A stretch of DNA of 64,000 nucleotides from Acinetobacter sp. ANC 3929. Its GTDB lineage: Bacteria > Pseudomonadota > Gammaproteobacteria > Pseudomonadales > Moraxellaceae. Location: the NCBI RefSeq assembly GCF_000369405.1, contig NZ_KB849999.1, positions 62,001 through 126,000 of the forward strand. Direction: 5' to 3'. Shown piece by piece: positions 1 through 8,029 of this stretch. The notes under the pieces were generated by a model, which was not told where the DNA came from, made no database searches, and saw only the letters and a program-made list of their open reading frames with translations. Every line of letters starts with the position of its first letter. Positions within the stretch are counted from its first letter, which is position 1. A program made the position numbers and the translations under genes.

Positions 1-1
1 T

Positions 2-718
2 GTATTTACAGCACTTAGTTCTATTTTTCCTTATAATGGTAGCGCACCTTTAGAAGAAGATTTAATAATTGATGATTTGCTAGTTAATATTTTTGTCAAA
101 GCTGGATCAGATATTAATTTTATTTCTGAATTGTTTAATATTTTTAATCATTATCCGACTCGCTATGAAAGATTACAAAAAATTATTGGAAATACACTTG
201 CACGTTTAGAAAGTGAAGATGTGATTGTTAACTATTATAAATCTTTATCCCTTTATACTTTGGGGTGTGAAGATAAGGCTAGAGTTTACGTGAAAAATTG
301 TCTTGAGACATTTGAAGTTAATTGCCAAGATAAATTGTTAATAAATAGATGTTGGGAAATTGCTTTTGAATTGTGGTCTGATTGGAATTTTGATATATCG
401 CTTAATAATTATTTAATTGAAATTAAATACTCTATAATAGATTTTGCAATTGTTAAATATTATTTATCTAAATGTAATCAAAAGCAAATAGATGATTTAA
501 TTGAGGAAAATTTTAATAAAATCAAGGATATAGGTAGTAAATGGTATCTTGGAAAAATAGATTTAAATACTGATTGGAATAAATTAAAATCACAAATGCA
601 ACCACTATATCATGCCCAAAAAATATCTTTAGACAGTACCTTAAGTCCTTTACAAGATGGGTTTAAGTACGATTTTGAAAATTTATCTAAATATGTCTCA
701 TTTAGAGTTGGAAATTAA
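2..718 (+). CDS. Unknown protein, 5'-truncated by window edge
   Basis: The reading frame is open from the first bases of the window to the stop at 716-718, so the gene starts outside and at least 238 residues are visible. The product is acidic, rich in Ile, Asn, Leu and Lys, with no signal peptide or membrane segment, and looks mainly helical. I recognise no family. The DNA is far more AT-rich than the tail genes next to it, which is typical of cargo genes in prophages. It is transcribed towards the 3' end of tail gene D, from which about 230 bp separate it. Two AT-rich genes at 25.5-27.6 kb converge on a second gene-D remnant in the same way, so this may be a cargo gene at the D end of the prophage. 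An internal TTG at 77 is unlikely to be the true start. Confidence 0.6.
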   Translation, partial: VFTALSSIFPYNGSAPLEEDLIIDDLLVNIFVKAGSDINFISELFNIFNHYPTRYERLQKIIGNTLARLESEDVIVNYYKSLSLYTLGCEDKARVYVKNCLETFEVNCQDKLLINRCWEIAFELWSDWNFDISLNNYLIEIKYSIIDFAIVKYYLSKCNQKQIDDLIEENFNKIKDIGSKWYLGKIDLNTDWNKLKSQMQPLYHAQKISLDSTLSPLQDGFKYDFENLSKYVSFRVGN

Positions 719-806
719 TTTTCTTTGATTTAGTTTCCAAATTTTTAAATCCGCCATTTATTAAGTAACAATAAATATTTTTTGTCAAAAATACATTTTA
801 ATTTTT

Positions 807-836
807 CCACTGTATCCATGCAGTGGATTTTTTTTG
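807..836 (+). terminator. Rho-independent terminator
   Basis: CCACTG at 807-812 pairs with CAGTGG at 821-826 across an 8-nt loop and is followed by a run of T. It lies about 90 bp after the stop of the left-edge gene and fits as its terminator. Confidence 0.6.
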
Positions 837-929
837 TTCAATAAAAACGACCATCTATCTGAAGGCTTAGGCGGTGATTGGTCTATGCAGCGATCCAATC
901 TGACACCGAATTATTTTACTGCTGAAGGG

Positions 930-945
930 ATGATTAGAATTAATC
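930..945. repeat. Palindrome just past gene D
   Basis: TGATTA-GAAT-TAATCA is a perfect 6-bp inverted repeat next to the gene D stop codon. It resembles the late-promoter boxes elsewhere in the prophage but has a 4-nt rather than 5-nt centre and lacks the outer CC/GG, so I do not count it as a member. It may be a weak hairpin or binding site. An ogr-like activator gene, which often follows D in P2 relatives, is not present here. Confidence 0.3.
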
Positions 946-946
946 A

Positions 947-1960
947 TTAAATATTTGCTTCAAGCTCAAGCTGCAGAGTCAAGCCACTTGTTGAATAACG
1001 ATGAGTGGCTTTTTCAACGATCCATTTTAGCTTATCCACCTGTGGTTTAAAGCCATCAAGATTCATCGGTGTTTCAGTCGAAATTGAGGGAACGCCGAAA
1101 GCAGTGCTAATACTAAACTTTGCCATTTGCCTTTTGATCTCTGCCATTTTTGCGTCTGCAGCTCGCTGTGCTTCCTCTTTGGATGCAAAGGTTCCCTTTA
1201 AAACTTTAGTTTTGGTGCTTGGGTCATTGCCACCACCGCGAGTTTCAGGATTGCCCGACGTTGCTCGTTTACGAGTTGCTTTTCCCTGGTCATGATAACT
1301 GGCTGATACGCCTGTGTAGTCTGAGTCACGATCTTGTTCAACATATCTGAATTGATCGCCATCATTACGTGTTAGTGTCAGAGAGGGGAGATCTTTATCT
1401 GAAGCGGTTTTGGCTGAGCCTGCTTTAAAAATCAATAAACGATCTTTCTTAACCGCCAATTCTGCGCCATTTTGCTTGGAGATCCGTACCAGTAGATTGA
1501 GGTCAGATTCATTGGTTTGATCAATGTGATTGAGGTTAATTTGTTTTAAGTCATCAGTCATTACCAATGTTAATTCATGATTTTTGGCAATCTCTGCAGC
1601 AATTTCACCGAAGTTTTTACGATGATAAGATTTTGACTTGGCCTCTTTGATCTTACTTTTAAAGTTTGCACTGGAAGCCTTGATGGTAATGGTATCGGGT
1701 GTGCCTGACCATTCGGTTTCATCGACAATAAAATCGCCCTTATCGTGTAAGCCTTCACCCTCGAAACCAAGCTGACAATTTATCTTTACACCTCGTCTTG
1801 GTAACTCTAAAACGCCATCGCTGTCATCGAGCACAATGTCGAGTTGATCGGCTTCATTGGCGCGATTATCGATAACTTGAACACTGATAATCCGCTGAAT
1901 TATTTTTTCATTTAGGGGCTGATTATCGGCTTTTAAAACGCAAATGGGAGTCTTGATCAT
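947..1960 (-). CDS. D: Phage tail protein gpD
   Basis: P2 gpD-type late control/tail protein, 337 residues. This family forms the hub at the tip of the tail tube and is structurally related to gp27/VgrG spike hubs. The N-terminus (about 1-220) has the beta-rich hub pattern, followed by a charged linker with a Gly/Asn/Thr-rich stretch near 235-255. The C-terminus has the KLKWIVEKA motif typical of the family. It is the last gene of the FI-FII-E-T-U-D tail operon and starts 2 bp after gpU stops, so it is probably translationally coupled. A diverged copy of only its last roughly 65 codons occurs at 27.55 kb. Assignment rests on both sequence and gene order. Confidence 0.92.
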   Translation of the reverse strand: MIKTPICVLKADNQPLNEKIIQRIISVQVIDNRANEADQLDIVLDDSDGVLELPRRGVKINCQLGFEGEGLHDKGDFIVDETEWSGTPDTITIKASSANFKSKIKEAKSKSYHRKNFGEIAAEIAKNHELTLVMTDDLKQINLNHIDQTNESDLNLLVRISKQNGAELAVKKDRLLIFKAGSAKTASDKDLPSLTLTRNDGDQFRYVEQDRDSDYTGVSASYHDQGKATRKRATSGNPETRGGGNDPSTKTKVLKGTFASKEEAQRAADAKMAEIKRQMAKFSISTAFGVPSISTETPMNLDGFKPQVDKLKWIVEKATHRYSTSGLTLQLELEANI

Positions 1961-1962
1961 GT

Positions 1963-2376
1963 TTATGACTCCGCTTCAGTCTGTTGTTCAATGCGATCAT
2001 CATCAATCCGAGTGAGTTTGATGGTGAAATCAATCTTTCTCGGTACGCCATTGAAGAACAAGACTTGCTTAGTTTCATCGATGTTGTCGATGGTATAGAC
2101 ACCGTATAAATAACCGCTGCCATCAACCAAGACAAAACCTTGCCCTGTATCTGCCATCTGCGCTAAGTCATCGAGCGCAAAACGATTACCAAAACCATGC
2201 TCCTGATAGATGAGACCAGGCAGTGTGATGATGTCATCGCCTGAGCCTATGAATTGGCGTTTCTTGCGTCCTTTTGCGACTACGTTGTCAGCATATTGCC
2301 AAGAGCGTTGGCGTTGGATCTCGTTAAATGTGAGCGTATCAGTAGTAAAGGGGAACTGCCCCAAACACATAAGCAT
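1963..2376 (-). CDS. U: Phage tail protein gpU
   Basis: P2 gpU-like protein of 137 residues, a tail-terminator type protein that acts in finishing tail assembly. The sequence begins with a hydrophobic MLMCLG segment followed by FPFTTDTLTFNEIQRQ, which matches the family start, and the length is close to P2 gpU (159). It lies between T and D with gaps of only 2 bp on each side, exactly the P2 order T-U-D. No oddity seen. Confidence 0.9.
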   Translation of the reverse strand: MLMCLGQFPFTTDTLTFNEIQRQRSWQYADNVVAKGRKKRQFIGSGDDIITLPGLIYQEHGFGNRFALDDLAQMADTGQGFVLVDGSGYLYGVYTIDNIDETKQVLFFNGVPRKIDFTIKLTRIDDDRIEQQTEAES

Positions 2377-2378
2377 GT

Positions 2379-4916
2379 TTAATCCCTGTCGTTGTAGGTA
2401 CGTTGCTGTTGAGCTGAGATCGCGCTTTGATGCTGTCGAAGTTTCTGATCAACTAACATCGCAACTTGGTTTGGATCACTTACACCTGTGATGCTGATTT
2501 GTGCGCCCATAAAATGATTTGTTGTTGGAGCTGTTCGGCTCGGGAATGGGATCGCTTTGGTTGGTGTTACTGTTTTAGTGGGAGTTGTGACCGTTGGAGC
2601 TGCAAAGGTTGGCACCTGCGGGATTTTTGGAATATTGATACTCGGGATTTTATTTAGTCCACTGATCAAAATATTCACCGCATCGATTACCAGCCTTAAA
2701 GGTGTCAACAAAAAGTTTATAAATGCTGTGCCTGCTTCTTTGACATAAGTTTTTAATGCATTGAATGCTGCGCTTGCTCGTTCTGGAATAAGAGATAACC
2801 ACCCGAAAAATTCTCCGATCGCTGTGCCGACATTGACCAAGATGGTCATGGCGAGTTTTACAAAGATTAAAATCATTTCTCCGATGACCCCAATAACACT
2901 CCCGAATATTTGGCCAAGTGATGAGCCATAAGATGTGGCGTTGGCTAGTTCCTGGTTAGTTGCCTGAAATGGTCCAAGGGCTTCAGCAATTACACCTTTA
3001 AAAATAGTCCAGATAGCAACTAAACCTTCCCATAGTGGTTTTAGGGGGGCGAGAACGGTTTGTAAGGCAGTAAACATGCTCCTGATTGAATCTTTAAACG
3101 GAGCTAGGCCAATCATAAGCCCTGACCAGAAACCTTGGAAAAACGCCTTTATAGGACCCCAATAGCGATAGATTACAAAGGCAACCGCCATAATCCCCGT
3201 GATGATCCATGTAAGAGGGTTGGTCATTGCAGCTATGGCCAATGCTCGCAAGCCTGTAATTACTAGAGGGATAGCCTGACGTGCCAAGAAAGTAAATGCA
3301 CGGCTGAGTAACTGGAGCGTTTTAGTAATAACAGTAAATCGACTCGGTAGACCTATGCCAAACTTGTTGGCGATCTTGTGGGCTATCCACATGACAATCG
3401 CGAACTTGGTAATGCCTGCGATGATGCTGACAATGCTACCCAAGAACAGATTTGCAGTGTATTTTGCACCAAGTAAACCGACCTTTAGCATGAGCAGCTT
3501 GATTGCAATATTGGCTAGTGTTCTCACCAGTTCGGGATTGGCTTCGACCCATGCTTTTATCCGTCCGATAATTTCAGAGACCTGTTGGATAAAGGCGCGA
3601 AGATCATTCCCAAGAACTTTTTGAATAGCGATGCTGAGATCCTGCCATTCACCCCCCATATTTTCGATATCACCAGCGAGGTTGTCTTTTAAAATTGCCG
3701 CTGCTTGAGCTGCTGCACCTTTTGAGTTTTCTAGTTCATCGGTGAGCTGCTTGATCTTATTGACAACTTTCCCTGTTTTCTCGTCAACGACACCCGTCTG
3801 ATCTACAAGCACAGCCATTGCTGAAGCTGCTTCGGTACCAGAAATATCGGACAGCAATGCCAGGCGTTCTTCTGATCCCATTTTACTGGTGGTTATCCGA
3901 AGATCATTCATAACATCGGATAGATCTCGCAAGTTACCTTTTGCGTCCGCAGTTTTGACACCTAAATCATCTAAGGCTTTTTGAGCTGCTTTAGGTGGTG
4001 CAGCTAGGCGAAGCATAATGCCACGTAAGGCTGTACCTGCTTGGGTATCGAGAATGTTGTTATTACCAAGTAAACCCGTCATAGCTGTGACTTGTTCGAT
4101 GGATGCCCCGTACTGCTTGGCCACGGGTGCAACATATTTCATTGTTTCACCTAAGCCCCCCACACTGGTGGCCGTGGCATTGGTTGCTTGTACAAATACG
4201 TCATTTACTCGGTTGATTTCTTTGGCTGCTAAACCGAAACCATTTAAGGTACCAACCGCAATTTGTGCAGCTTGTTCGAGTTCTACTTTGCCTGCTTCAG
4301 CTAATTGAAGGGTTCCACCTAACGCCTGGCGAATCTGATCCACATTGAAACCACCAGAACCCAAGGCAAATTGTGCTTGTGCTGCTTCAGTTGGACTGAA
4401 TGATGATGCAGCTCCCCACTTACGGGCATCAGCTTCGAGCTGCTTCATTGCTGCGCTGGCTTTATCTAAATCTAGAACGGCTTGAACCCCACTGACTTGT
4501 TTTTCAAAGTCGATGGCTGGTTTAAAAAATTGGTAAATACCTGCGCCTGCTACAGCTCCCCCAATCGCAATACTTTTGAATTCCTGGCGCATGTTTTGGC
4601 GACTTTGAGCCAGTTTGGTATTCCATTGGTCTGTTTTATGGAGCAGGTTCGATAATGCTCTATCAACATGGCCGTACTCGGTGACGAGAACACGAGTAGC
4701 AGAACGGGCAGCGTTGGTATTTTTCTCTGTTTGTTTTAATGATTGGTTATAACGCTGGCCATCCGATCCGTTTAATGTCTGGTTGAGCTGTTTGATACTT
4801 TGATTTAAATCGGTAATGGAGTCTGAGCTTGATTCACTATAGTTCTGGATCGCTTTAAGCGGCTTTGATGCTTCATCAATGATCGTTAAAATTGCACTTA
4901 AAGTTAAATTGCTCAT
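2379..4916 (-). CDS. T: Phage tail tape-measure protein gpT
   Basis: Tape-measure protein of 845 residues. This family sets tail length and is thought to occupy the tube lumen before ejection. Residues 1-100 are polar and probably coiled-coil. About 120-330 is the TP901-type tape-measure core, with the FEKQVSGVQAVL start and Ala/Gly-rich helices. About 450-640 holds several hydrophobic segments, and the tail end is Pro/Thr-rich. It is the longest gene of the tail operon, as expected. It follows the frameshifted E/E' assembly-chaperone pair, the usual position for a tape-measure gene. The start is 17 bp after the E' stop. Confidence 0.93.
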   Translation of the reverse strand: MSNLTLSAILTIIDEASKPLKAIQNYSESSSDSITDLNQSIKQLNQTLNGSDGQRYNQSLKQTEKNTNAARSATRVLVTEYGHVDRALSNLLHKTDQWNTKLAQSRQNMRQEFKSIAIGGAVAGAGIYQFFKPAIDFEKQVSGVQAVLDLDKASAAMKQLEADARKWGAASSFSPTEAAQAQFALGSGGFNVDQIRQALGGTLQLAEAGKVELEQAAQIAVGTLNGFGLAAKEINRVNDVFVQATNATATSVGGLGETMKYVAPVAKQYGASIEQVTAMTGLLGNNNILDTQAGTALRGIMLRLAAPPKAAQKALDDLGVKTADAKGNLRDLSDVMNDLRITTSKMGSEERLALLSDISGTEAASAMAVLVDQTGVVDEKTGKVVNKIKQLTDELENSKGAAAQAAAILKDNLAGDIENMGGEWQDLSIAIQKVLGNDLRAFIQQVSEIIGRIKAWVEANPELVRTLANIAIKLLMLKVGLLGAKYTANLFLGSIVSIIAGITKFAIVMWIAHKIANKFGIGLPSRFTVITKTLQLLSRAFTFLARQAIPLVITGLRALAIAAMTNPLTWIITGIMAVAFVIYRYWGPIKAFFQGFWSGLMIGLAPFKDSIRSMFTALQTVLAPLKPLWEGLVAIWTIFKGVIAEALGPFQATNQELANATSYGSSLGQIFGSVIGVIGEMILIFVKLAMTILVNVGTAIGEFFGWLSLIPERASAAFNALKTYVKEAGTAFINFLLTPLRLVIDAVNILISGLNKIPSINIPKIPQVPTFAAPTVTTPTKTVTPTKAIPFPSRTAPTTNHFMGAQISITGVSDPNQVAMLVDQKLRQHQSAISAQQQRTYNDRD

Positions 4917-4933
4917 TCGCCATTACCTATTTT

Positions 4934-5388
4934 TTACTTTTCTACTTCACTTCGAGCCCTTGCACGTTCGTTCCATTGCATCAGCTCATCGATTTCAAAT
5001 TCCTCACAATCTTTAGGTGTCCAGTGGAAAATCACCGCTAGATTTGCAATGACTTCATCTACACTGCTTGGGATTTCGCCTTTGCAGTCACCAAAAAACT
5101 GGTTAATTCCACTGCTAAACCTGTGTAATCACCTACATCCATTGCATTTAAATCATTCAAGCTAAGTGTTGGCGTAGTGATACGTGTAAGCAGTGTATTG
5201 GTAGCTTCGATTTGCCACTTCAGCACGTCTTGCAGACTTAAATTGCGAAGGGTTCCGACGTTTGGTTTACGTAAAGTAATCTGTGTAATGGATTCAGATC
5301 CGCGAATGATCGGAGTCTCTAAGTCAACAATACGGACGTTTGGATCGATGATGGTTTCTGCGTTTTGCTCTTGCTTTGCTGAAGTCAT
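4934..5388 (-). CDS. E+E': Tail assembly chaperone gpE+E' (-1 frameshift product)
   Basis: The gpE frame contains the slippery heptamer T TTT TTG at 5098-5092. Slipping back one base there opens a frame that runs 52 more codons to a TAA at 4936-4934. The extension contains NLAVIFHW, CEEFEIDELMQW and NERARARSE, matching the P2 E' extension. The fusion would be about 151 residues (P2 E+E' is 142). P2 and many tailed phages make a short and a frameshifted long chaperone that load onto the tape measure, and P2 uses this same heptamer. The frame and motif are seen directly; frameshifting itself is inferred from the family. Confidence 0.85.
5059..5388 (-). CDS. E: Tail assembly protein gpE
   Basis: Short form of the tail assembly chaperone, 109 residues, ending at the zero-frame TAG. 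The sequence has the family's N-terminal strand PNVRIVDLETPIIRG and the central TLRKPNVGTLRNLSLQDVL region. P2 gpE is 91 residues. It lies between tail tube FII and tape measure T. An AGGAAA-type ribosome-binding site lies just upstream of the ATG. The upstream gap contains a long C homopolymer on the coding strand, reported separately. Most translation should stop here, with a fraction continuing into E' by -1 slippage. Confidence 0.9.
   Translation of the reverse strand: MTSAKQEQNAETIIDPNVRIVDLETPIIRGSESITQITLRKPNVGTLRNLSLQDVLKWQIEATNTLLTRITTPTLSLNDLNAMDVGDYTGLAVELTSFLVTAKAKSQAV
5092..5098 (-). other. -1 frameshift heptamer T TTT TTG in gene E
   Basis: On the minus strand the zero-frame codons are AGT TTT TTG GTG. 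The heptamer T TTT TTG allows both tRNAs to re-pair one base back, moving ribosomes into the E' frame. The same heptamer is used in phage P2 gene E. Confidence 0.8.
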
Positions 5389-5413
5389 GAAAATTTCCTG
5401 TTATGAATTTTTA

Positions 5414-5431
5414 GGGGGGGAAGGGGGGGGG
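5414..5431. other. G7-AA-G9 homopolymer tract between FII and E
   Basis: The plus strand has seven G, two A and nine G; the late mRNA therefore reads C9-UU-C7. It lies in the short gap after the FII stop and before the E ribosome-binding site. Such tracts are prone to slippage. The G-rich strand could fold as a quadruplex. Confidence 0.7.
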
Positions 5432-5440
5432 AAACCCGGT

Positions 5441-5947
5441 TTATAAACCGAGTAACTCTCGAATTGCCTGGGCGACGTCGGTGTCGCCAAAACGTTCAAT
5501 GCCATTCACCAGATCAAGTTCAACTTGGACTAATCCATCCACCTCAATGCGTAAATAGGTGTAGTTATAAGTCATAGTGATTTCTGTACGCTCACCGTTT
5601 TTACTTGATCCAGGATCTAGTTCTAGGGCTTGGCCACGCATATAAATTTCGACATTTTGTGTGGTGCAGTTATCCTGGCGTTCATAAATACCGACATAGC
5701 GAACGGGTAGATCTGAAGTACCGCAAACACCTAGTTGGCGATATTGTTTAACGTCAAAACCTGCATAAGTGACTTCACCTTCAAGCTTTTCATATCCCAT
5801 GGCCAGAGCAATATCACCAATCATGCCGGCACCGCGATAGTCTTCCGTTTTCTTGGTAATTTTTGGAATATTGAAAGTTTCGGCTACGCCAGCCCATGAA
5901 TGGGTATCAACAAAAACATTAAAGTTTTTAAGTGTACGTGGAAGCAT
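5441..5947 (-). CDS. FII: Phage major tail tube protein gpFII
   Basis: Tail tube protein of the contractile P2-like tail, 168 residues from the chosen ATG (P2 FII is 172). The start at 5947 gives MLPRTLKNFNVF, the standard family N-terminus, and has AAGGAG six bases upstream. A longer frame beginning at 5983 would overlap FI and lacks such a site. Further family features are the EGEVTYAGF and MRGQALELDPGSSKNGERTE segments. It follows the C-terminal sheath fragment by 10 bp, the normal FI-FII order. No defect is visible. Confidence 0.93.
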   Translation of the reverse strand: MLPRTLKNFNVFVDTHSWAGVAETFNIPKITKKTEDYRGAGMIGDIALAMGYEKLEGEVTYAGFDVKQYRQLGVCGTSDLPVRYVGIYERQDNCTTQNVEIYMRGQALELDPGSSKNGERTEITMTYNYTYLRIEVDGLVQVELDLVNGIERFGDTDVAQAIRELLGL

Positions 5948-5957
5948 TTGGAACTCC

Positions 5958-6590
5958 TTATTCCGTTGTAGAACCGCCACCAAGCAACTTGCTGAAATCT
6001 ACTAAATAGCGATCAGTAATGCGTTGGTTTACGCCTAGGTTTTCAAGGGTTGGGACAGGGGTATAGTCGTAGTCGACCCAGAGTTGCCCTTGTTGTAAGT
6101 TCTGGATCGAGTTTTCGGCTGCGTCATACCAAACTGAGGCACCAAGCAAATGACGTGCTGTAACGTGTTCCTGTAGCTCAGCGTTGATCGAATCGATGAT
6201 GTCTTTGGCAAGATATGGGGTCAGTGGTTGGTCCACGAATGGAAAACAGCCATTAATGATGGTGTCTAAAATAAATTGTGCGGTACGTGTGGCCACTTCA
6301 AAACTGAAGCGAGGATCATCAGAACAATTGCGGTTTCCCCAAAAACGAAAACCTTGATGCTGGATCATGCTGGTAATGTCGTGCTGATTTAAGTAACCGA
6401 CGTCTGTGTCTGGATCTTCAAGATCCCATGTCATTGGTTGGCTGATTCCTGTTGGACCAGTCACTGGAATATTTGACAGTGATTTATGCCAGCCGACCTT
6501 TTTGTCGGTTTCGGCTCGCAAAGCTGCAGCTGCGACGACAGCAGTGAAACTGCCATGTCCATACAGTTCGGATAAGTTGGTTTGAGGCAT
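5958..6590 (-). CDS. FI: Tail sheath gpFI, C-terminal half as separate ORF
   Basis: C-terminal half of a P2-type contractile tail sheath. It contains GWHKSLSNIPVTG, FRFWGNRNCSDDPRF, WVDYDYTPVPTLENL and RITDRYLVDF, all signature segments of FI. The start at 6590 (MPQTNLSE) has GGGA six bases upstream. An ATG at 6626 in the same frame has no ribosome-binding site and would overlap the predicted -10 element of the upstream promoter. The N-terminal half is a separate ORF at 7978-8598, with an Ig-like ORF in between. Aligned from memory to P2 FI, the residues after NLSELYG follow directly on the IWPEW of the other half with about the right length, so little or no sheath sequence seems to be lost. 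Whether the halves assemble is unknown; a plain disrupted gene is the alternative. Confidence 0.85.
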   Translation of the reverse strand: MPQTNLSELYGHGSFTAVVAAAALRAETDKKVGWHKSLSNIPVTGPTGISQPMTWDLEDPDTDVGYLNQHDITSMIQHQGFRFWGNRNCSDDPRFSFEVATRTAQFILDTIINGCFPFVDQPLTPYLAKDIIDSINAELQEHVTARHLLGASVWYDAAENSIQNLQQGQLWVDYDYTPVPTLENLGVNQRITDRYLVDFSKLLGGGSTTE

Positions 6591-6621
6591 GAAATTTCCC
6601 ATTTCATTGGTTGATGGGTCA

Positions 6622-6681
6622 ATCATGCGGTGAATGGTCAGGCTTCGCTATTTGTGCAATCCTGATTAAAAGCTAATCGGG
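6622..6681 (-). promoter_or_regulatory. Late-promoter box A, upstream of sheath C-half
   Basis: The palindrome CCTGATTA-AAAGC-TAATCGGG is at 6661-6681. A -10-like hexamer CATGAT on the minus strand is at 6627-6622, 44-49 nt from the box centre. The same spacing occurs at boxes B and C. In P2 the Ogr activator site is centred near -55; the geometry here would put transcription start near 6616. This box lies inside the DNA that splits the sheath gene. Confidence 0.5.
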
Positions 6682-6706
6682 TTTTGTTGGTTTTTTTAGC
6701 AGTAAA

Positions 6707-8029
6707 TTAAGGGACGACGTATTCAATTATGTCGATTAAATTTGGGTCACTCCACTGGGAAAATACCTTGATAGAAGCGATATAAATCCTCTGGCCAGAA
6801 TTTGCCTCAATAGAAAAGTCGCCACTAGAAAAGCCGTCTAACGTTGCTTTGAATTGAGCAACTTCAAAAACATCTAAAGTATTAAATGGCAAACCAATAC
6901 TGTAATAAATGTCCTGTTTAACATAGTTGCCGCCTCTTGCATTGGCGTTAAAAGTTTTTGGACCAGTCACAGTCAATTCAGGGGGAACAAGATGATCAGA
7001 TGATGATTTAACGTCGATCAGGACTTCCTTCCGTTCATTTGTAAGGCTGTCGACTGCTTGAACTGTATAGACACCAACTCTTTTAAAGGTCTGAACTCTG
7101 AAATTAAAGTTTCCATTATTATCTGTATTAATTATTACCCCATCGTAAACAAAGTCCACCATTAACAGATGTAGACTTATTTCTCGATTTGGGTGAAATG
7201 TTGATCCAGTAATAACAACATCCCCATTCACTTCATCAAAAGTCGTATTTAACTGTGAAATCTGATTAATTTTGGGGGTCAACCAGAAAGTGGCGACTTT
7301 ACCAATTTGGCTGAAACTTTTATTACCATTTTCAATCTCGACATCCTGATTGATTAATGTCCCTGTTGTCATTGTGGTCATTTTTACCAAAATGTTACTT
7401 GAGGCTTTTGTTTCAAAAGTGAAAGCGTAATTCGCATCGTCCGAAATAGCATCCGTAATTTGCGCGTAATTAAAGAAATTGACATTAAACCATTCAAGGA
7501 ATGCCCAGTCATTACCTGGAGACCACTCATATAAAGCAGATATAGAGCCGATTTCAACTTGTACATTCCCACGCAAAAAATGCTGGTCATAAAGCCGAAT
7601 TGTTGAGGTGGCTTGTTCACTACCATTTTGACTGGCCGCTGATAAACATACACCTATATGCATAGGGGTATTGTCCAGCTCAGTAACCGTGGGGTTATCG
7701 TATGCAAGGAGAATGATATCTGAGTTATTGCTGACGAGTTCAATACGGTGATTAAGTTCATCGTTGTTTGTCCACTGCATGACACCCTGACCGACTTGGA
7801 ATCCTGCAGGGACAGGGAATGGGAAATTTTCTTCTAAAACTTGCTCACTTAACCAAGTTAAAGGTGGTTTATCATTTTGATTTACACCATCTACGAATAA
7901 GGTGAGGTCAGCAGGCGGTGTGGTCCCTTCTCGGATTGCCATTACCCACTTAAAGGATTTTGTCGCCCCCTCACAACTTAGTGTTGAGGGGGTTGGATCT
8001 CCCCCAAAAAAACACTCCCTGAGGTCCAT
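6707..8029 (-). CDS. Ig-like protein inserted in the sheath gene
   Basis: 440-codon ORF lying between the two sheath halves and overlapping the end of the N-half in the -1 frame. I recognise no full-length family. The region at about 255-340 looks like a bacterial Ig-like/TIG domain: GDVVITGSTFHP, then a DNNGNFNFRV strand, then GVYTVQAVDSLTNE. The N-terminal 230 residues and the last 95 are beta-rich. It has no signal peptide or membrane segment. The ATG at 8029 has no ribosome-binding site. Entry could instead be by -1 slippage at T TTT TTG (8011-8005), giving sheath-N fused to this protein (about 630 residues). An internal ATG near 7942 has a weak site. Ig-like domains in phage tails usually decorate the particle surface; I infer a decoration or adhesin role only. 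Confidence 0.7.
   Translation of the reverse strand: MDLRECFFGGDPTPSTLSCEGATKSFKWVMAIREGTTPPADLTLFVDGVNQNDKPPLTWLSEQVLEENFPFPVPAGFQVGQGVMQWTNNDELNHRIELVSNNSDIILLAYDNPTVTELDNTPMHIGVCLSAASQNGSEQATSTIRLYDQHFLRGNVQVEIGSISALYEWSPGNDWAFLEWFNVNFFNYAQITDAISDDANYAFTFETKASSNILVKMTTMTTGTLINQDVEIENGNKSFSQIGKVATFWLTPKINQISQLNTTFDEVNGDVVITGSTFHPNREISLHLLMVDFVYDGVIINTDNNGNFNFRVQTFKRVGVYTVQAVDSLTNERKEVLIDVKSSSDHLVPPELTVTGPKTFNANARGGNYVKQDIYYSIGLPFNTLDVFEVAQFKATLDGFSSGDFSIEANSGQRIYIASIKVFSQWSDPNLIDIIEYVVP
7966..8019 (-). other. Candidate -1 frameshift site: sheath N-half into Ig-like ORF
   Basis: On the minus strand, AGGGAG (8020-8015) precedes the heptamer T TTT TTG (8011-8005). Twelve bases later comes a hairpin whose arms are CCCCCTCA (7992-7985) and TGAGGGGG (7973-7966). 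The zero-frame stop TAA lies in the hairpin loop. Slipping back one base leads from the sheath frame into the Ig-like ORF. The alternative is slippage mutation in the T7-G5 homopolymer; one extra T would fuse the frames permanently. Confidence 0.5.

Noticed and set aside
930..945. TGATTA-GAAT-TAATCA as a fifth late-promoter box
   Set aside because: The centre is 4 rather than 5 nt, the outer CC/GG are missing, and no leftward gene follows it.
720..946. A small ogr-like activator gene after D
   Set aside because: No ORF with a Cys-rich zinc-finger pattern is present in this gap.
6579..8025. Insertion in the sheath gene as a group I/II intron or intein
   Set aside because: The inserted ORF has no homing endonuclease, reverse transcriptase or splicing motifs, and the halves have separate promoter and ribosome-binding signals.
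6707..8029. Insertion as an IS element
   Set aside because: No transposase, no terminal inverted repeats and no clear target duplication were seen.
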